Assembly (NCBI GenBank): GCA_026389315.1
Contig: JAPLIC010000068.1
Coordinates: forward strand, 1 to 40,969
From: Cyanobacteriota bacterium
GTDB taxonomy: Bacteria > Cyanobacteriota > Cyanobacteriia > PCC-6307 > Cyanobiaceae
Direction of reading: 5' to 3'
DNA length: 40,969 nt
In this document: in pieces, positions 27,701 to 34,167 of the stretch
Numbering within the stretch: position 1 is the first letter of the stretch
Layout of the letters: each line of letters opens with the position of its first letter
Notes under the pieces: generated by a model
The model's database searches: none
The model's input: the letters and a program-made list of their open reading frames with translations, nothing else
Told to the model about the DNA's origin: nothing
Position numbers and translations under genes: made by a program

Positions 27701-29389
27701 CGAGTCCGTGCCGAAGCGGAAATCCGGATTACGCGCCGCGAAGCTGCGCGAGGGATCGAGCAGCGCCTGGTCAAAGGCAATGCGACCGTTCCCCATACGT
27801 GCCAGCAGGTAGGCCGTCGGTGCGCGCTGCTCCATGCCGCGGAGCAGCCCGGTGACGTAGGTGCCGGTGTCCTCCACGCCCGACGGCAGCCCGACCTGCT
27901 CGATATAGGTAGACCACTCATCGCGATCCAGCGCCGCCACGTCATACAGGGCAGCGTTCTCAGGCTTCGGGTCCTCTAGCTGCAGCATCTTGACTAGCGG
28001 CACATGGCCGCCCGTGAGGTCGCTGAGCGAGAGCGTGCGTACCACCCCGTGTGTCTGACGCTCGTCCAGTCCCGCTTTGTCCAATGCCGCGTAGAAGCGT
28101 TCGGGGTCACGGCCCCAGAAGTCGAGTGCAGCCGCCACGCCGAGAAGTGCGTCGCTCTTGAGGCCGATGCCATCGGGCAGGGTGGCAAGCATGATTTCGA
28201 GGGGCCGTGCGCTGTTGTCCGGCTTGCCCGACAGCCGATGGCGCGCCCGCAATTCCGCAAGCCACGGCACGAAGGCCGGGATCATCGGGGCAAGTGTCTT
28301 GGGGAGTCGGTTGCGCTCGATGCCCGCTTGCAGCGTGCGCTCTACGGCATCGTCGGCCAACTGCAGGAGCTGTTCCAACCCAGCGGCTTCCTGCTCGGCG
28401 CTGATCGTGAATTGAAGTGCGAACAACAGGTCTGCGGCCTCGCTCCAGGCGAAGTCGAACTCGCCAGCGATAGTGCGTGCCTGATCCTCGCTGCGCGCTG
28501 CAGCCACCAGGGCCTGGATCAGGGCCAGTGGCTCTTCGCAGTCACTCGCGAGGAACTCCATCTGTGCGTTTGACAGCGATGCCAACCCCAAGCCCTTGAG
28601 CCGCGGCACAACCAATCCGAGCACCCGCTCCAGATCCGACATCCCCTTGTGCAACGCCGAGCGCGTGAGCACCAGATCCGGCATCGTGGTCCGGGAGCCG
28701 ACATTGAAGATGACCGCGGTGCGGGCCATCGGCTCCTTGCCATCTTCTCCGGCGCCAACCCATAGGTCAGGGCCGGACAGCACCCGCCGCGTGACTGGCG
28801 GCGTGAAGCGCGGCACGAATGCCGCCATGTAGCGGCCTGGTGCATCTTCACGCGGCGTGCCAGGCTGAATGAACTCGCCATAGTCCCCCTCCATGTAGTC
28901 GGAGGGGCCGAATCTGAAGTGGTAGCGGCCTTCTGTGGAGGTTTTTGTCGGCTCTGCGATTGGCGAGGGGCCGGTCACGTCCTCTTCAAACAGATGAACC
29001 GGTACATCAGCAAGCCCGCGCCCTTGTTCATCGACGACCCATCCTTCGACGCAATACCCTTCGGGATCGTCAATGGCCCCGTGTTTTTTGAGTTGCTGGT
29101 TGAGCAGGTCGGCCGTCTGGTCTTCCACCACGCCGCCGAGCGCATCGCCCAAGCCGGACTGAATCTGGAAAAGCTGTACCAGCGTGACCGCTGCGCCCTT
29201 GTAATAGCCCGAAGGCGCTTTGGAGCGAATTTGCTCTTTGAGCGCCCCGAGGTCTTCTGCGGTGGGGGTGTTTGGTGGCTCAAGCGCCTCTATCACGCCG
29301 CGCTCAAGCAGCACGAGTAGGGCCTCGTACAGATTCGCGACCTGGGGCCCAGTGTCTCCAGGCTGGATGGTGGCTTGGATCGCTTGCAT
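18764..29389 (-). CDS. TcA component of a Tc (ABC) toxin complex, 3541 aa
   Basis: Homologue of the TcdA/TccAB pore-forming subunit, far longer than TcdA1 (2516 aa). In order: a peptidoglycan-binding-like helical repeat (GDTGPQVANLYEALLVLL, 11-28); a carboxypeptidase-regulatory-like beta domain (VEGWVVDEQGRGLADVPVHL, about 113-190); a long alpha-solenoid with VRP1-type ACEACSAMGSPSHYLAELLH (about 718); the neuraminidase-like start YRLWEANLKVLLHSENYLDM (about 2077); the ABC-toxin block QRFREARDWFHYVFDPTNPD (about 2555); pore-helix region TNQELSSWMSQQVSGVYQRS (about 3151); and the C-terminal TcB-binding domain with YPDHYMRRIKSVSVSLPCVV (about 3271). There is no classical signal peptide. TcA would form a pentameric, receptor-binding injection channel. 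The frame is fully open. It is the last gene of the minus-strand Tc unit. Confidence 0.93.
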   Translation of the reverse strand: MQAIQATIQPGDTGPQVANLYEALLVLLERGVIEALEPPNTPTAEDLGALKEQIRSKAPSGYYKGAAVTLVQLFQIQSGLGDALGGVVEDQTADLLNQQLKKHGAIDDPEGYCVEGWVVDEQGRGLADVPVHLFEEDVTGPSPIAEPTKTSTEGRYHFRFGPSDYMEGDYGEFIQPGTPREDAPGRYMAAFVPRFTPPVTRRVLSGPDLWVGAGEDGKEPMARTAVIFNVGSRTTMPDLVLTRSALHKGMSDLERVLGLVVPRLKGLGLASLSNAQMEFLASDCEEPLALIQALVAAARSEDQARTIAGEFDFAWSEAADLLFALQFTISAEQEAAGLEQLLQLADDAVERTLQAGIERNRLPKTLAPMIPAFVPWLAELRARHRLSGKPDNSARPLEIMLATLPDGIGLKSDALLGVAAALDFWGRDPERFYAALDKAGLDERQTHGVVRTLSLSDLTGGHVPLVKMLQLEDPKPENAALYDVAALDRDEWSTYIEQVGLPSGVEDTGTYVTGLLRGMEQRAPTAYLLARMGNGRIAFDQALLDPSRSFAARNPDFRFGTDSVFTRFGQPGAVDGMDEAQVQPLLQELLHVERIARATPNLEAAEIVLRKGYGSAYEITRRTEDDFIAEMKTLLPGGEIEARATYASAQAITESAFAVFLALSPQANGEGQVQLLSAPAPQGTGGSGPTSSRSTTSAMTAAGAAAQAATVALLFGNQDACACEACSAMGSPSHYLAELLHLLDESGPKVTNTTGQSLSTLLQRRPDLQEIELDCDNANRVMPYVDLLLELLEAPLIEKDLLLPRSTGASSTDPLPSPNPQVPSVLPAALVNILRNDAGIIVGSSATATQRSTQPPSWLIKGGGWRFLLTVLAATPANGSKYSIRMFPQSGPASMPESWGYPAQMLNAAYAPLAIARYPWSLPFDLAEAETNVWLGVLGTSVRAVGELRAGAALSQNDVAARLALRMGHGEWSILTEARTATTSPWLDWGYPSTDVPDPADSAQTITWKRALRTVSSLKQRAGITHLELLELIQCRFIQPTSPARLALIGDECDSDKMQLVVSSAQNDPLPDQQLRRIHLFIRLWRRLGWSMRDLDRALSAFPSPAGATGNNAEVLTAEFVRHLAGMVRLCEQTALEPQLALTLFTAVLDTQTYWRQEGTRAFPIPSTYDRLFTDPALHRPRTPGFELGPDPTNPIRIELVRRPMAGEFPLLRLSDHVAVIAGAIGCTAADVLALLPRGEVSIAPQQLSSQAVVNGQLIEIPTTGAVVIELVVGTTVGNQAGSLELRIQGQGTSGGPADVTANHLAPASNQPVTLTLPASGWKVQRFSYLPPEAARAKSLRVQVSGTAGIWLSARVLTATGLVAEDELTLGNVSLLTRHLLMAGAARLSGSAYRTTLGLLGSDPLPAPAAALDFLEQVRRWRSLGLSVEDLDELLREEFIDTKAEQRAQTRICEALEAVRAALAEQEAELIVEPGQAEGMLRKALLEAGWSQRLVDLVVSSDLLDPDFKTEHSAKLALPRLTRDRLPRGLYYIETDGTLQFTAPVAGAQRAFSRARKALEKILQSDANSLRAATPALDVLSESVDDTEKQVRDLATRLLKLAQSFQLASFEVDISATISTQEVNALREIRIPAAWSDSLWFDGARRKLWFRGPVTEAWRDELKSLSTQQAFRSAIDELFSKADRFRETSNQSLFEPPNVTGAINLITSSTRGLEQRASALLQRVIPMLRVRRAGLRVAALMEPRLGLAGPVTTALLERYRHDSGADRLSLVGQGFDQGVLLAPDFVRSPITLRVTPQGFPLQYAALRRVFKLATLAQAARLDRDEIDWVVGPWPGSAATGTSQNLAALLPTTPQNTTSGNLQPAWERFTTVLAARERLGNEPGALTGYLMATAQGDMPSAVRAIAEWAGITTQNAQRLVESVVGAATLPDLRDPARLLHLVRCLEWMSQTGCDADSLIAWRAPTLNVAAAARARQFARAKVGEAAWAEASRKPLDELRLRRRDALVTHAVQRLGLADANELYGRLLVDPEMGPCMQTTRTRLAISSVQLFVQRIQLGLETGLARDLVSARKWAWMQNYRLWEANLKVLLHSENYLDMSLRREKTPPCRALEADLMQGDITAARASTALATYLEELEEVSRLQTVGMYRDTPMENDWPVYERQALYFVGATRNQPKKHFLRKYVRHGPDERDGTWTPWERIDLDLQETYTVSPVVRDGEVTLFWLEFLEDAAQRLPANSSRGELPEKFWVPTLRWSRHLSGKWQTPGSLVLEQVASPMPTAKPNVMKRPHEYSLVRDASELGSRVRAVLPMPHTYMSNYEEGGRDTYIQTTSIYSKDIFEFDMGQGITQLGQFSNPFEYHGLGELLVTLGPIYSDGTWSIRSPGGSYLSIFERARQNEIRAVHGHQDVQAGFAFRAPLAVTIAGQRSGYPCIFVCDAGNGEILAQPRHEDLTYLRFVAGQTFPDYIRVIGGARRLLLSTAHHPQASFFRRILRAGGLSGFLSLGTQRLPAEGWYLDLQPDRNTIPIANDPQLDVDFRLNGNYSPYNWELFFMIPFAVASELSKQQRFREARDWFHYVFDPTNPDPSTEFGQTLTAGQQFWKFRPFRALNGTASIQKLIRMLADATNQSQEKRDFIAAVERWRQDPFDPHLVARFRPVAYQMAVVMAYIRNLITWGDQLFRRDTMESLNEATQLYILAAEILGRPRELIPPRTRRLPQAFAELKSAMAGNADASALSNPLVAAESVLPLSVPGSAVNVPVPQTLQFCVPSNPAFEELRQTVQDRLFKMRNCMNIDGVERELALFEPPIDPAMLVKARAAGIDVAALLAETSAPPPLYRFNVLAQKATEVCADVKSLGAALLAAMEKGDAEALVRLRSEHELQVLASVRQIKQLQIDEAEAAIKALDPSLEAASRRLHHYLSLLTQVEELTVPTGAAGPTPGSLLVAAVKTITTVGTVASVVAAGTNPLAAAASVALNEAISRATQALSDALASNEASTSKVPMNPAEKNQLIEMGSARSAQNKANDLRLVAQLFAKIPDFKLGIMGVASSPVVTAELGGSLLSSAANFLATMEDARASEHSHRASLQGMLASYQRRSADWMQQALQANSDIEQITRQMASAAIRVAVAAQDLRNHDLQVANAEQVDEWYRTKYTNQELSSWMSQQVSGVYQRSYQLAHDLAKRAERAYQHELGLETTAFVRHGHWDGLKKGLLAGELLYHDIKRMEAAYLDTNARELEITRSISLRQLNVAELMKLRVEGQCGFELPEWLFNMDYPDHYMRRIKSVSVSLPCVVGPYTGISGKLTMLSGKVRTKPVSGSSYVDEANFRGSQLASSSVAISTAQGDSGLFDFNLRDERFLPFEGAGLVDSRWQFELPRHVRQFDYDTISDLVLTIRYTARASTALRQSAIDHLKLSLESDNQALLIDVKRDFPDVWQQAAGLLRTSATSVSLRLDRHFLPYAWARRKIRFTPPNSVWIKVKDYPPIPSSRPLVQATAVVSVAQTTATVADGNWAINVSGVQLPQNLPAGELEELLLSIDYKEVQ

Positions 29390-29513
29390 GAACAGCTTCT
29401 GTATAATTTAATATATTCACATCATCATGAATGCCTTGACTGAGCGTGGCATTTGATGTGAGATGACAATTGTAAGCGTAAAGGAAGGCTGACCACTTTC
29501 CGCACCCTGTCAT

Positions 29514-29934
29514 TAATCTCAACACATAGGCATGGTCCTTGATCGTGATCGCTTGAATGACCGCCAGGTTGCTCTCGCGCCTGAACACCAGCGAAGTCCA
29601 CAGTCGAATCGGCTTAAACACGCCCTCTGCGGATAAGGTGACGAAACTGACAATTCATCGTCGAGTTGCGGAGCCAAGTGTAGTTGCCGCTCAGCCAGAC
29701 GCCGAGCAGGAAGACAAGGTCGCCGAAGCGATGACTGGAGAACCGGAATGCGGCCCAGGCCTGGACGCTGTCAAGCCCGGTATAGAGATCCGCCAACACA
29801 GCCGGAACTGCCTCGCCGATCAGCAGAAAGGTCAGTTGCGCACCCGGCGCCACGATGGAGAAGAAGTCCATCATGCCGATGAAGAGCATTAGTGGTTTGA
29901 AGTGCAGGCGCCTTCTGCGTACTCTCGCGATCAA
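29514..29934 (-). pseudogene. Second small membrane-protein gene of the Tc locus, frameshifted
   Basis: A TTG (29932-29934) overlaps the TGA of the upstream gene. The frame reads RVRRRRLHFKPLMLFIG, MMDFFSIVAPGAQLTFLLIG, RFGDLVFLLGVWLSGNYTWL, then RRGRV and TAA at 29614. One base further the sequence continues in another frame as FKPIRLWTSLVFRRESNLAV to about 29514. The parent family (several TM helices, about 250-300 aa in my recollection) would include that second part. It is paralogous to the ORF at 32584-32898 (DFFSI...LTFLLIGE against TFFSI...LTWLLMGE). Function unknown; a role in export or release of the toxin is only a guess. Confidence 0.6.
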
Positions 29935-30803
29935 GCATCCAGCCGGTGCCCGATCAACTGGGCGTGCGCCGTTCTCAGTGCCTCGCTGGCGGCGTCCAGC
30001 GGCCCGATGAATCTCGTCTCATACCCCGGCCCACCTCGCATGAACTCGGCCAGGCGCGGCAACCGCTCTACAGCAGTCCAGACGAAGGCGGGCATCTGCT
30101 CTTGCGGCATGTCCAAGCTGCCCTCGGCAAAGGCCTTGGCAAGCTTGTCGGCCTTCTGTTCATGGAACCGCTGCAGGTCGGCCAGCGACCTGTATTCGGC
30201 CCGGAATTCGTCCGTCAGCTCGATCAGGTAGTCCTTCATCGTCTCCACCTGCGGCCGAACGTTCTCCTGCAGCCCCACAGGCACGCCAGCTACGCGACCT
30301 TGCAAGGCGCGGATGACATTGCGAAGCTGAACGACACCTGCGGTCACGTCCTCTCGCATCTCGTCGCCGTAGGTCTTGGCCGACTGGTGCGCCGGGATCA
30401 GCAGCCGTGCCCGTTCGACGTGGTCGTACACCTTCTTGAGATCGGCCAGGACGTTGGCGACGAACCCGGCAGCATCATCTCGCCGCCGTTTCTCCGCCAC
30501 GGCCTGGTCGAGCAGCATCTTCACGATGCCGCCGAAGCAGGCACCGAAGAGCAACGCCAATGACGCCGATATCAACTGCTTGTGCAGCTCGAGCTTAGCG
30601 TCGAGGTGGAGGGCGATGAGCAGGCCGATCGAGCTGATGATGACAGGAATGGCAATGGCCTTCGCCAGTGTCAGGGTTGCCCTGCTCACACGCCTAGGAG
30701 CCTGTCGCACATTTCTACAGACAGGCAGCCCCACCGGCCGACTCCCCTTGCTCTTTCGGGGGACTCTTTGAGCGTTGTTCTCGGCTCCGGTCCTGAGCGG
30801 CAC
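29931..30803 (-). CDS. Two-TM coiled-coil protein of the Tc locus, 5' end replaced by IS sequence
   Basis: From residue 36 on the protein is host-encoded: RRVSRATLTLAKAIAIPVII, two TM segments (AIAIPVIISSIGLLIALHL and LISASLALLFGACFGGIVK), then a long coiled coil (AEKRRRDDAAGFVANVLADL and onward). The first 35 residues are read from the end of the inserted IS1182-type element. The original N-terminus lies beyond the IS at 32529-32587. The ORF is open, but whether it is expressed from the IS is unknown. Its stop overlaps the next membrane gene. Neither the family nor a function is recognised; the position suggests an accessory of the toxin. Confidence 0.65.
   Translation of the reverse strand: MPLRTGAENNAQRVPRKSKGSRPVGLPVCRNVRQAPRRVSRATLTLAKAIAIPVIISSIGLLIALHLDAKLELHKQLISASLALLFGACFGGIVKMLLDQAVAEKRRRDDAAGFVANVLADLKKVYDHVERARLLIPAHQSAKTYGDEMREDVTAGVVQLRNVIRALQGRVAGVPVGLQENVRPQVETMKDYLIELTDEFRAEYRSLADLQRFHEQKADKLAKAFAEGSLDMPQEQMPAFVWTAVERLPRLAEFMRGGPGYETRFIGPLDAASEALRTAHAQLIGHRLDA
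30694..30697. repeat. Target-site duplication CTAG, left copy
   Basis: CTAG directly precedes the left inverted repeat; the matching copy is 32529-32532. Removing the IS with one CTAG restores an in-frame gene. Confidence 0.7.
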
Positions 30804-32528
30804 TGATGGGTGGCCGCACCCTCAGGCGGGTGCCAGGGCTGCTCTGTGCAGCTTGCCGATGTTGTGGGTGGTGGCCATCAGGGCCCATTCAGCGCTCGCC
30901 CTTTTCAAGCCCCGCAATAGGAAGCGATCGAAGCCTCGTGCCCCTTTGATCTGACCAAAGACCGGCTCAACAATGATCTTGCGTAGGGCGTAGATCTCCT
31001 GGCCGGCATTGGATCGGATCTTGCGGTCCATACGGCCCCGTGCATCCAGACCCTGGGTGCTGGCCCCCTTGATGGCCGAGGCCGCTTGCCGTGCGCCTGC
31101 CGGCTGGTGGAGACGTAGGCATCCAGACCCCGCTTCTCGCTGGCCTCGATGTTGTCCGTGCTGCAGTAGCCCCCGTCGGCGATCAGCTTCTCGGGAAGCT
31201 GGCCGGTGTTGGCCATGATCCGCTCAAGCATGGGCTCGAGATGGGGAGCATCACTGGCCTGGTTGCTGACCCCCACCGCCACGATGATCTGGTGGTCACC
31301 ATCGACCGCTGCCTGGCAGTTGTAGCCCTGAATCCAGCCGTCTCCACCTTTGAGGATGTGGCTGTCGGGGTCCGTGAAATTGCGTTGGGCGTTGCCTTTT
31401 GGATCGCCGGTGGCCGTGGTGGGCAGGTTGCGGCTGGGCATCGCCAGAGGATCAGCGCTGCTCAGCGGATCCGGCGTTGAAAGGCCTGCGGCCTTGGCCT
31501 TGTCGATCGCCAGCTTGCGGGCCAGCTCCGCCCGCCCTCGGGCACTGCGGGCCCGGCGCTCGGCTTGCTGGGCTGCCTTGGCATGAGCCTGAGCAGCGTC
31601 CTCAGCCTCAGTTCCGGCCTTGGTTGTGTTCTCGTCGTCTTCTGTTGCTGGTGCTTTCTCGGCAGCAGCAGCCTGGGCAGCAGCTTCAGCGAACTGCTCT
31701 TCCGCAGCGCGAGCCTGCTGTTCACGGCGGCGGGCATGGTCGGCGGCGGCCTCCGCCTCCAGCTCCGCTTTCGCCTTGCGCAGAGCGTCCAGTCGATCCT
31801 GGCGGAGCTCCAGCTCCTTGGGCAACTCATCGCCACGCCTGCCTATGCCATAGCGCGCATCCTCCTGGGCGTCGATCAGCTCGGCCTTGCGCAGCAGCGC
31901 TGCGATCTCCGCCTCCAGCTGGGCCTCGGTTTTGAGCATCCGCTCATGGCTCATGGCCTTGTGTTTGGAGGCATTGGCCTTGACCTTGGTGCCATCCAGA
32001 GCCACGTTGCCCAGGCTCAACAGGCCTGCCTTCTGGCACAGCCGCAGCACCTGCACAAACAGCCCCGCTAAAGCATCGAGATGAACGAGGCGGAAATCAC
32101 TGATCCGGCTGTGGTCGGGCTGTTGATTGCCGGTGAGCACGCGGAAGGCGGCATCTTCCCAGCAGGCCCGCTCGATCCGGCGGGAGGAGGGGATGCCGAC
32201 GCAGTAGGCATAGAGCAACAGCACCACCATCATCCGCGGCTCGTAGGCCTTGGCCCCACGCGGATCCCTCGCCTCGTAGACCGCATAAATCGCCGAGAGA
32301 TCCAGCTCAGCGGCCAGGTCCAACAGGAAGAACACCAGATGGTTCGCAGGCAGCCAATCCACCGGGGAGGGCGGCAGCAACAACGTCTGCTCCGGGTTCC
32401 AGGGACGGAAGGTTTTGGGCTTGCTCATGCCCCATTCTGCCGCCCAGATCCATTGCTCTCACTAGGATCTGGGCAGATTGGAGGGCGTCTGTGGAGAAGC
32501 GGGTGGCGGGGCTATGTGCGACAGGCTC
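30698..32528 (-). mobile_element. IS1182-type insertion sequence, 1831 bp
   Basis: Terminal inverted repeats GAGCCTGTCGCACAT (30698-30712) and ATGTGCGACAGGCTC (32514-32528) are perfect over 15 bp. They are bounded by a CTAG duplication. The element carries one transposase gene, frameshifted near its 3' end. It is inserted in the same direction as the Tc genes, inside codon 18-19 of the two-TM coiled-coil gene. The intact ends and the clean target duplication point to a recent insertion. Confidence 0.88.
30822..32428 (-). pseudogene. IS1182-family transposase, frameshifted near the C-terminus
   Basis: The frame from ATG 32428 has the family features: FRPWNPEQTLLLPPSPVDWL, the N-terminal RIERACWEDAAFRVLTGNQQ, PDHSRISDFR, LDGTKVKANASKHKAMSHER (first DDE acid) and LIADGGYCSTDN (second). 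An Ala/Glu/Lys-rich insert (about 210-290) separates the DDE lobes. At about 31053 one base is lost in the GCACCCAGG run: the first frame then reads unrelated residues to 30905, while the true end (GRMDRKIRSNAGQEIYALRK, IIVEPVFGQIKGARG) continues in the other frame to 30822. The last DDE Glu (EPVFGQIK) is therefore cut off and this copy should not transpose by itself. Confidence 0.85.
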
Positions 32529-32587
32529 CTAGGCCTGCGCTCAGATCGCCCCAGTCGGCTTCCGTCGGACTTGCTCATGAGGTTCAT
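32529..32587 (-). pseudogene. Severed 5' end of the two-TM coiled-coil gene
   Basis: ATG 32585-32587 overlaps the TGA of the preceding membrane-protein gene (ATGA). It reads MNLMSKSDGSRLGRSERRP up to the IS. Joined across one CTAG to 30697, the frame continues RRVSRATLTLAKAI, so this is the native N-terminus. A second in-frame ATG at 32576-32578 could also be the start. Confidence 0.7.
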
Positions 32588-32898
32588 CGCATAGGGGTTG
32601 CGACCATGGGTCCAGTTTGCCGCTTCGCGCCTGGCGGCTCCAAGGCAGCAACGTCAGCTCTTAGGGGCGCAGTTTGCGGTTTCAGCGTGTAGTGCAGGGA
32701 CCAGTCATAGAACGCGGCCAGCCAGGATCCGAGCAGGAAGACCAGTTGGCTGAAGAGATAGATCGCGAAGAGGAAGACTGCCCAAGCCTGCGCGCCGGCG
32801 AGCTTGGCATAGCGATCCCCCAGCACGATCGGGCCCACCTCGCCCATCAGCAGCCAGGTGAGCAGTGCGCCTTGAAGCAGGATGGAGAAGAAGGTCAT
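32584..32898 (-). CDS. Small membrane protein of the Tc locus, first copy
   Basis: The frame opens at ATG 32898: MTFFSILLQGALLTWLLMGE, then AWAVFLFAIYLFSQLVFLLG with SWLAAFYDW, giving two to three TM segments. It is a clear paralogue of the gene at 29614-29934. The upstream sequence still codes for the expected basic N-terminus (FIQRRLLK) but in another frame, joined at an AAAAA run near 32914, so the original gene was longer and has a 1-nt frameshift. The C-terminal 35 residues do not resemble the paralogue. The stop overlaps the ATG of the coiled-coil gene. Function unknown. Confidence 0.55.
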   Translation of the reverse strand: MTFFSILLQGALLTWLLMGEVGPIVLGDRYAKLAGAQAWAVFLFAIYLFSQLVFLLGSWLAAFYDWSLHYTLKPQTAPLRADVAALEPPGAKRQTGPMVATPMR

Positions 32899-32960
32899 GT
32901 AGCTGATGAAGAGTTTTTAAGAGTCGACGTTGGATAAAAGGATAAGTAGATCTAGGTAAA

Positions 32961-33161
32961 TTAACTCTCTGTTCGGTAGGCTGCTCTGGAAAAGACATTT
33001 CCCTCTAGTAAGCATGGATTTGATGGTGACCAAGAAGTTAAAGCAGGTCCGCATGCGCTGGAGATGGACGGAACAATAATCGGGACTTGGTTTCGTAATC
33101 CTTCAGCAATAAAAACGAACATGAGATCGACAGCATCCTTTTCCATTGCTTGCTTGCTCAT
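32961..33161 (-). CDS. Small ORF directly after the TcB-TcC gene, candidate immunity gene or remnant
   Basis: A 66-codon frame beginning MSKQAMEKDAVDLMFVFIAE starts 21 bp after the toxin stop. It shares the low GC of the toxin tip, as if acquired together. Immunity genes of polymorphic RHS toxins occupy this position, but the ORF is short, its second half (SISSACGPALTSWSPSNPCL) is not typical of a folded domain, and Tc toxins are not known to need immunity. It may be a truncated immunity gene. No good ribosome-binding site is seen. Confidence 0.4.
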   Translation of the reverse strand: MSKQAMEKDAVDLMFVFIAEGLRNQVPIIVPSISSACGPALTSWSPSNPCLLEGNVFSRAAYRTES

Positions 33162-33182
33162 TGTTGTCCTAGCTTAATTTGA

Positions 33183-34167
33183 TTAATTTTTCCAAGTGTT
33201 TGCCGAGAATATTTGGAGTTCACCGTATGGCGTATATACAACTCCTGATCCCTCGCCTGTAGTCCAGGGCTTTCCATCAAAGAAGCCCTTGCCTTCAAAT
33301 GAGGCTTCATTGGCTAATTGATCGACAGCTTTTGCTACAGTTCCTGGTGCCTCAGAAGTCTTCACTTCTATGCCCGTATTTGAGGCTCCATTATTGGTCT
33401 CAGCTACAACATCTGGTTTTCTAGTAGTGGCCGTTCCTTCTGTTCCCCTTACACTTTTGCCATCCGCGGATTTAATCGTTTCATTGCCAGCATGGCGTGA
33501 TTTAGTGCCGAGCTTGTTGAGTTCTGATGAGAGTCTATCTGCGGTGGCATTGTGTTTCTCTGTTATTTTCTTGAGAATTTGCCACTTACTCTTCGGCGCA
33601 CCAGCCGCAGGTTTTGCTGGTGCTGAGGTCGAAGGCACTGCTGGCTCTGCGGGTAGCGAAGCCGAGGGTGTTGCTGGTTCTGTCGGTGGCGGGGCTGAAG
33701 ATGATGGAGTTTGCTTGGGTTGAGCCGCTGTACCTTTTGGGCCTTGATAAGTACCTGGGACTTTCAACGATCTAGCAAATTGGACACCACCGGCTGCGAC
33801 AGCACCAAGTTCCACCGCACCTTTAGTGTAATTTATAAAAGCCTCCCCCGATTTTTGGGCATGGGCTTGTGCACCCTCTACATCGCCGATACGATTTAGA
33901 AATACAGCTTGTCCAGCTTCTTCATTAGCCAGCCATCCCTGCGTTAGCAATGTATTCATAGGATTTAGGCTGTTCACAGCATTCAGGGCTCCAGAAGCCC
34001 CTCCACCACCTTCGTTGTATGCATCTACAAGAGCTTTTGCCATTTCGTGTGCTCCATAGGCTCCCGCAGTCAAAGCATTCAACGCAATTGTTTTAACTGA
34101 GGACTTTGCCATCTCGTATACCCTGCCTCGGACTCCCTCCCAGAAAGAGTCGCTAAGTTTGGTCGCA
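33183..34167 (-). other. Variable C-terminal toxin tip of the TcB-TcC protein (AT-richer cassette)
   Basis: The last about 327 residues after DPSGF have clearly lower GC than the RHS core. They comprise an Ala-rich helical part (SSVKTIALNALTAGAYGAHE), a Pro/Ala/Ser linker (PPPTEPATPSASLPAEPAVP) and a terminal domain of about 130 aa. The terminal domain has RKPDVVAE and, 14 residues on, GIEVKTSE, then VDQLANEA. This spacing (PD...E-x-K...Q) is compatible with a PD-(D/E)XK nuclease; no ADP-ribosyltransferase or Rho-deamidase motif was seen. The activity is an inference. Confidence 0.55.

Noticed and set aside
31040..31070. Possible programmed frameshift in the IS1182-type transposase
   Set aside because: This family is encoded in a single frame and no slippery heptamer is present; a mutation is simpler.
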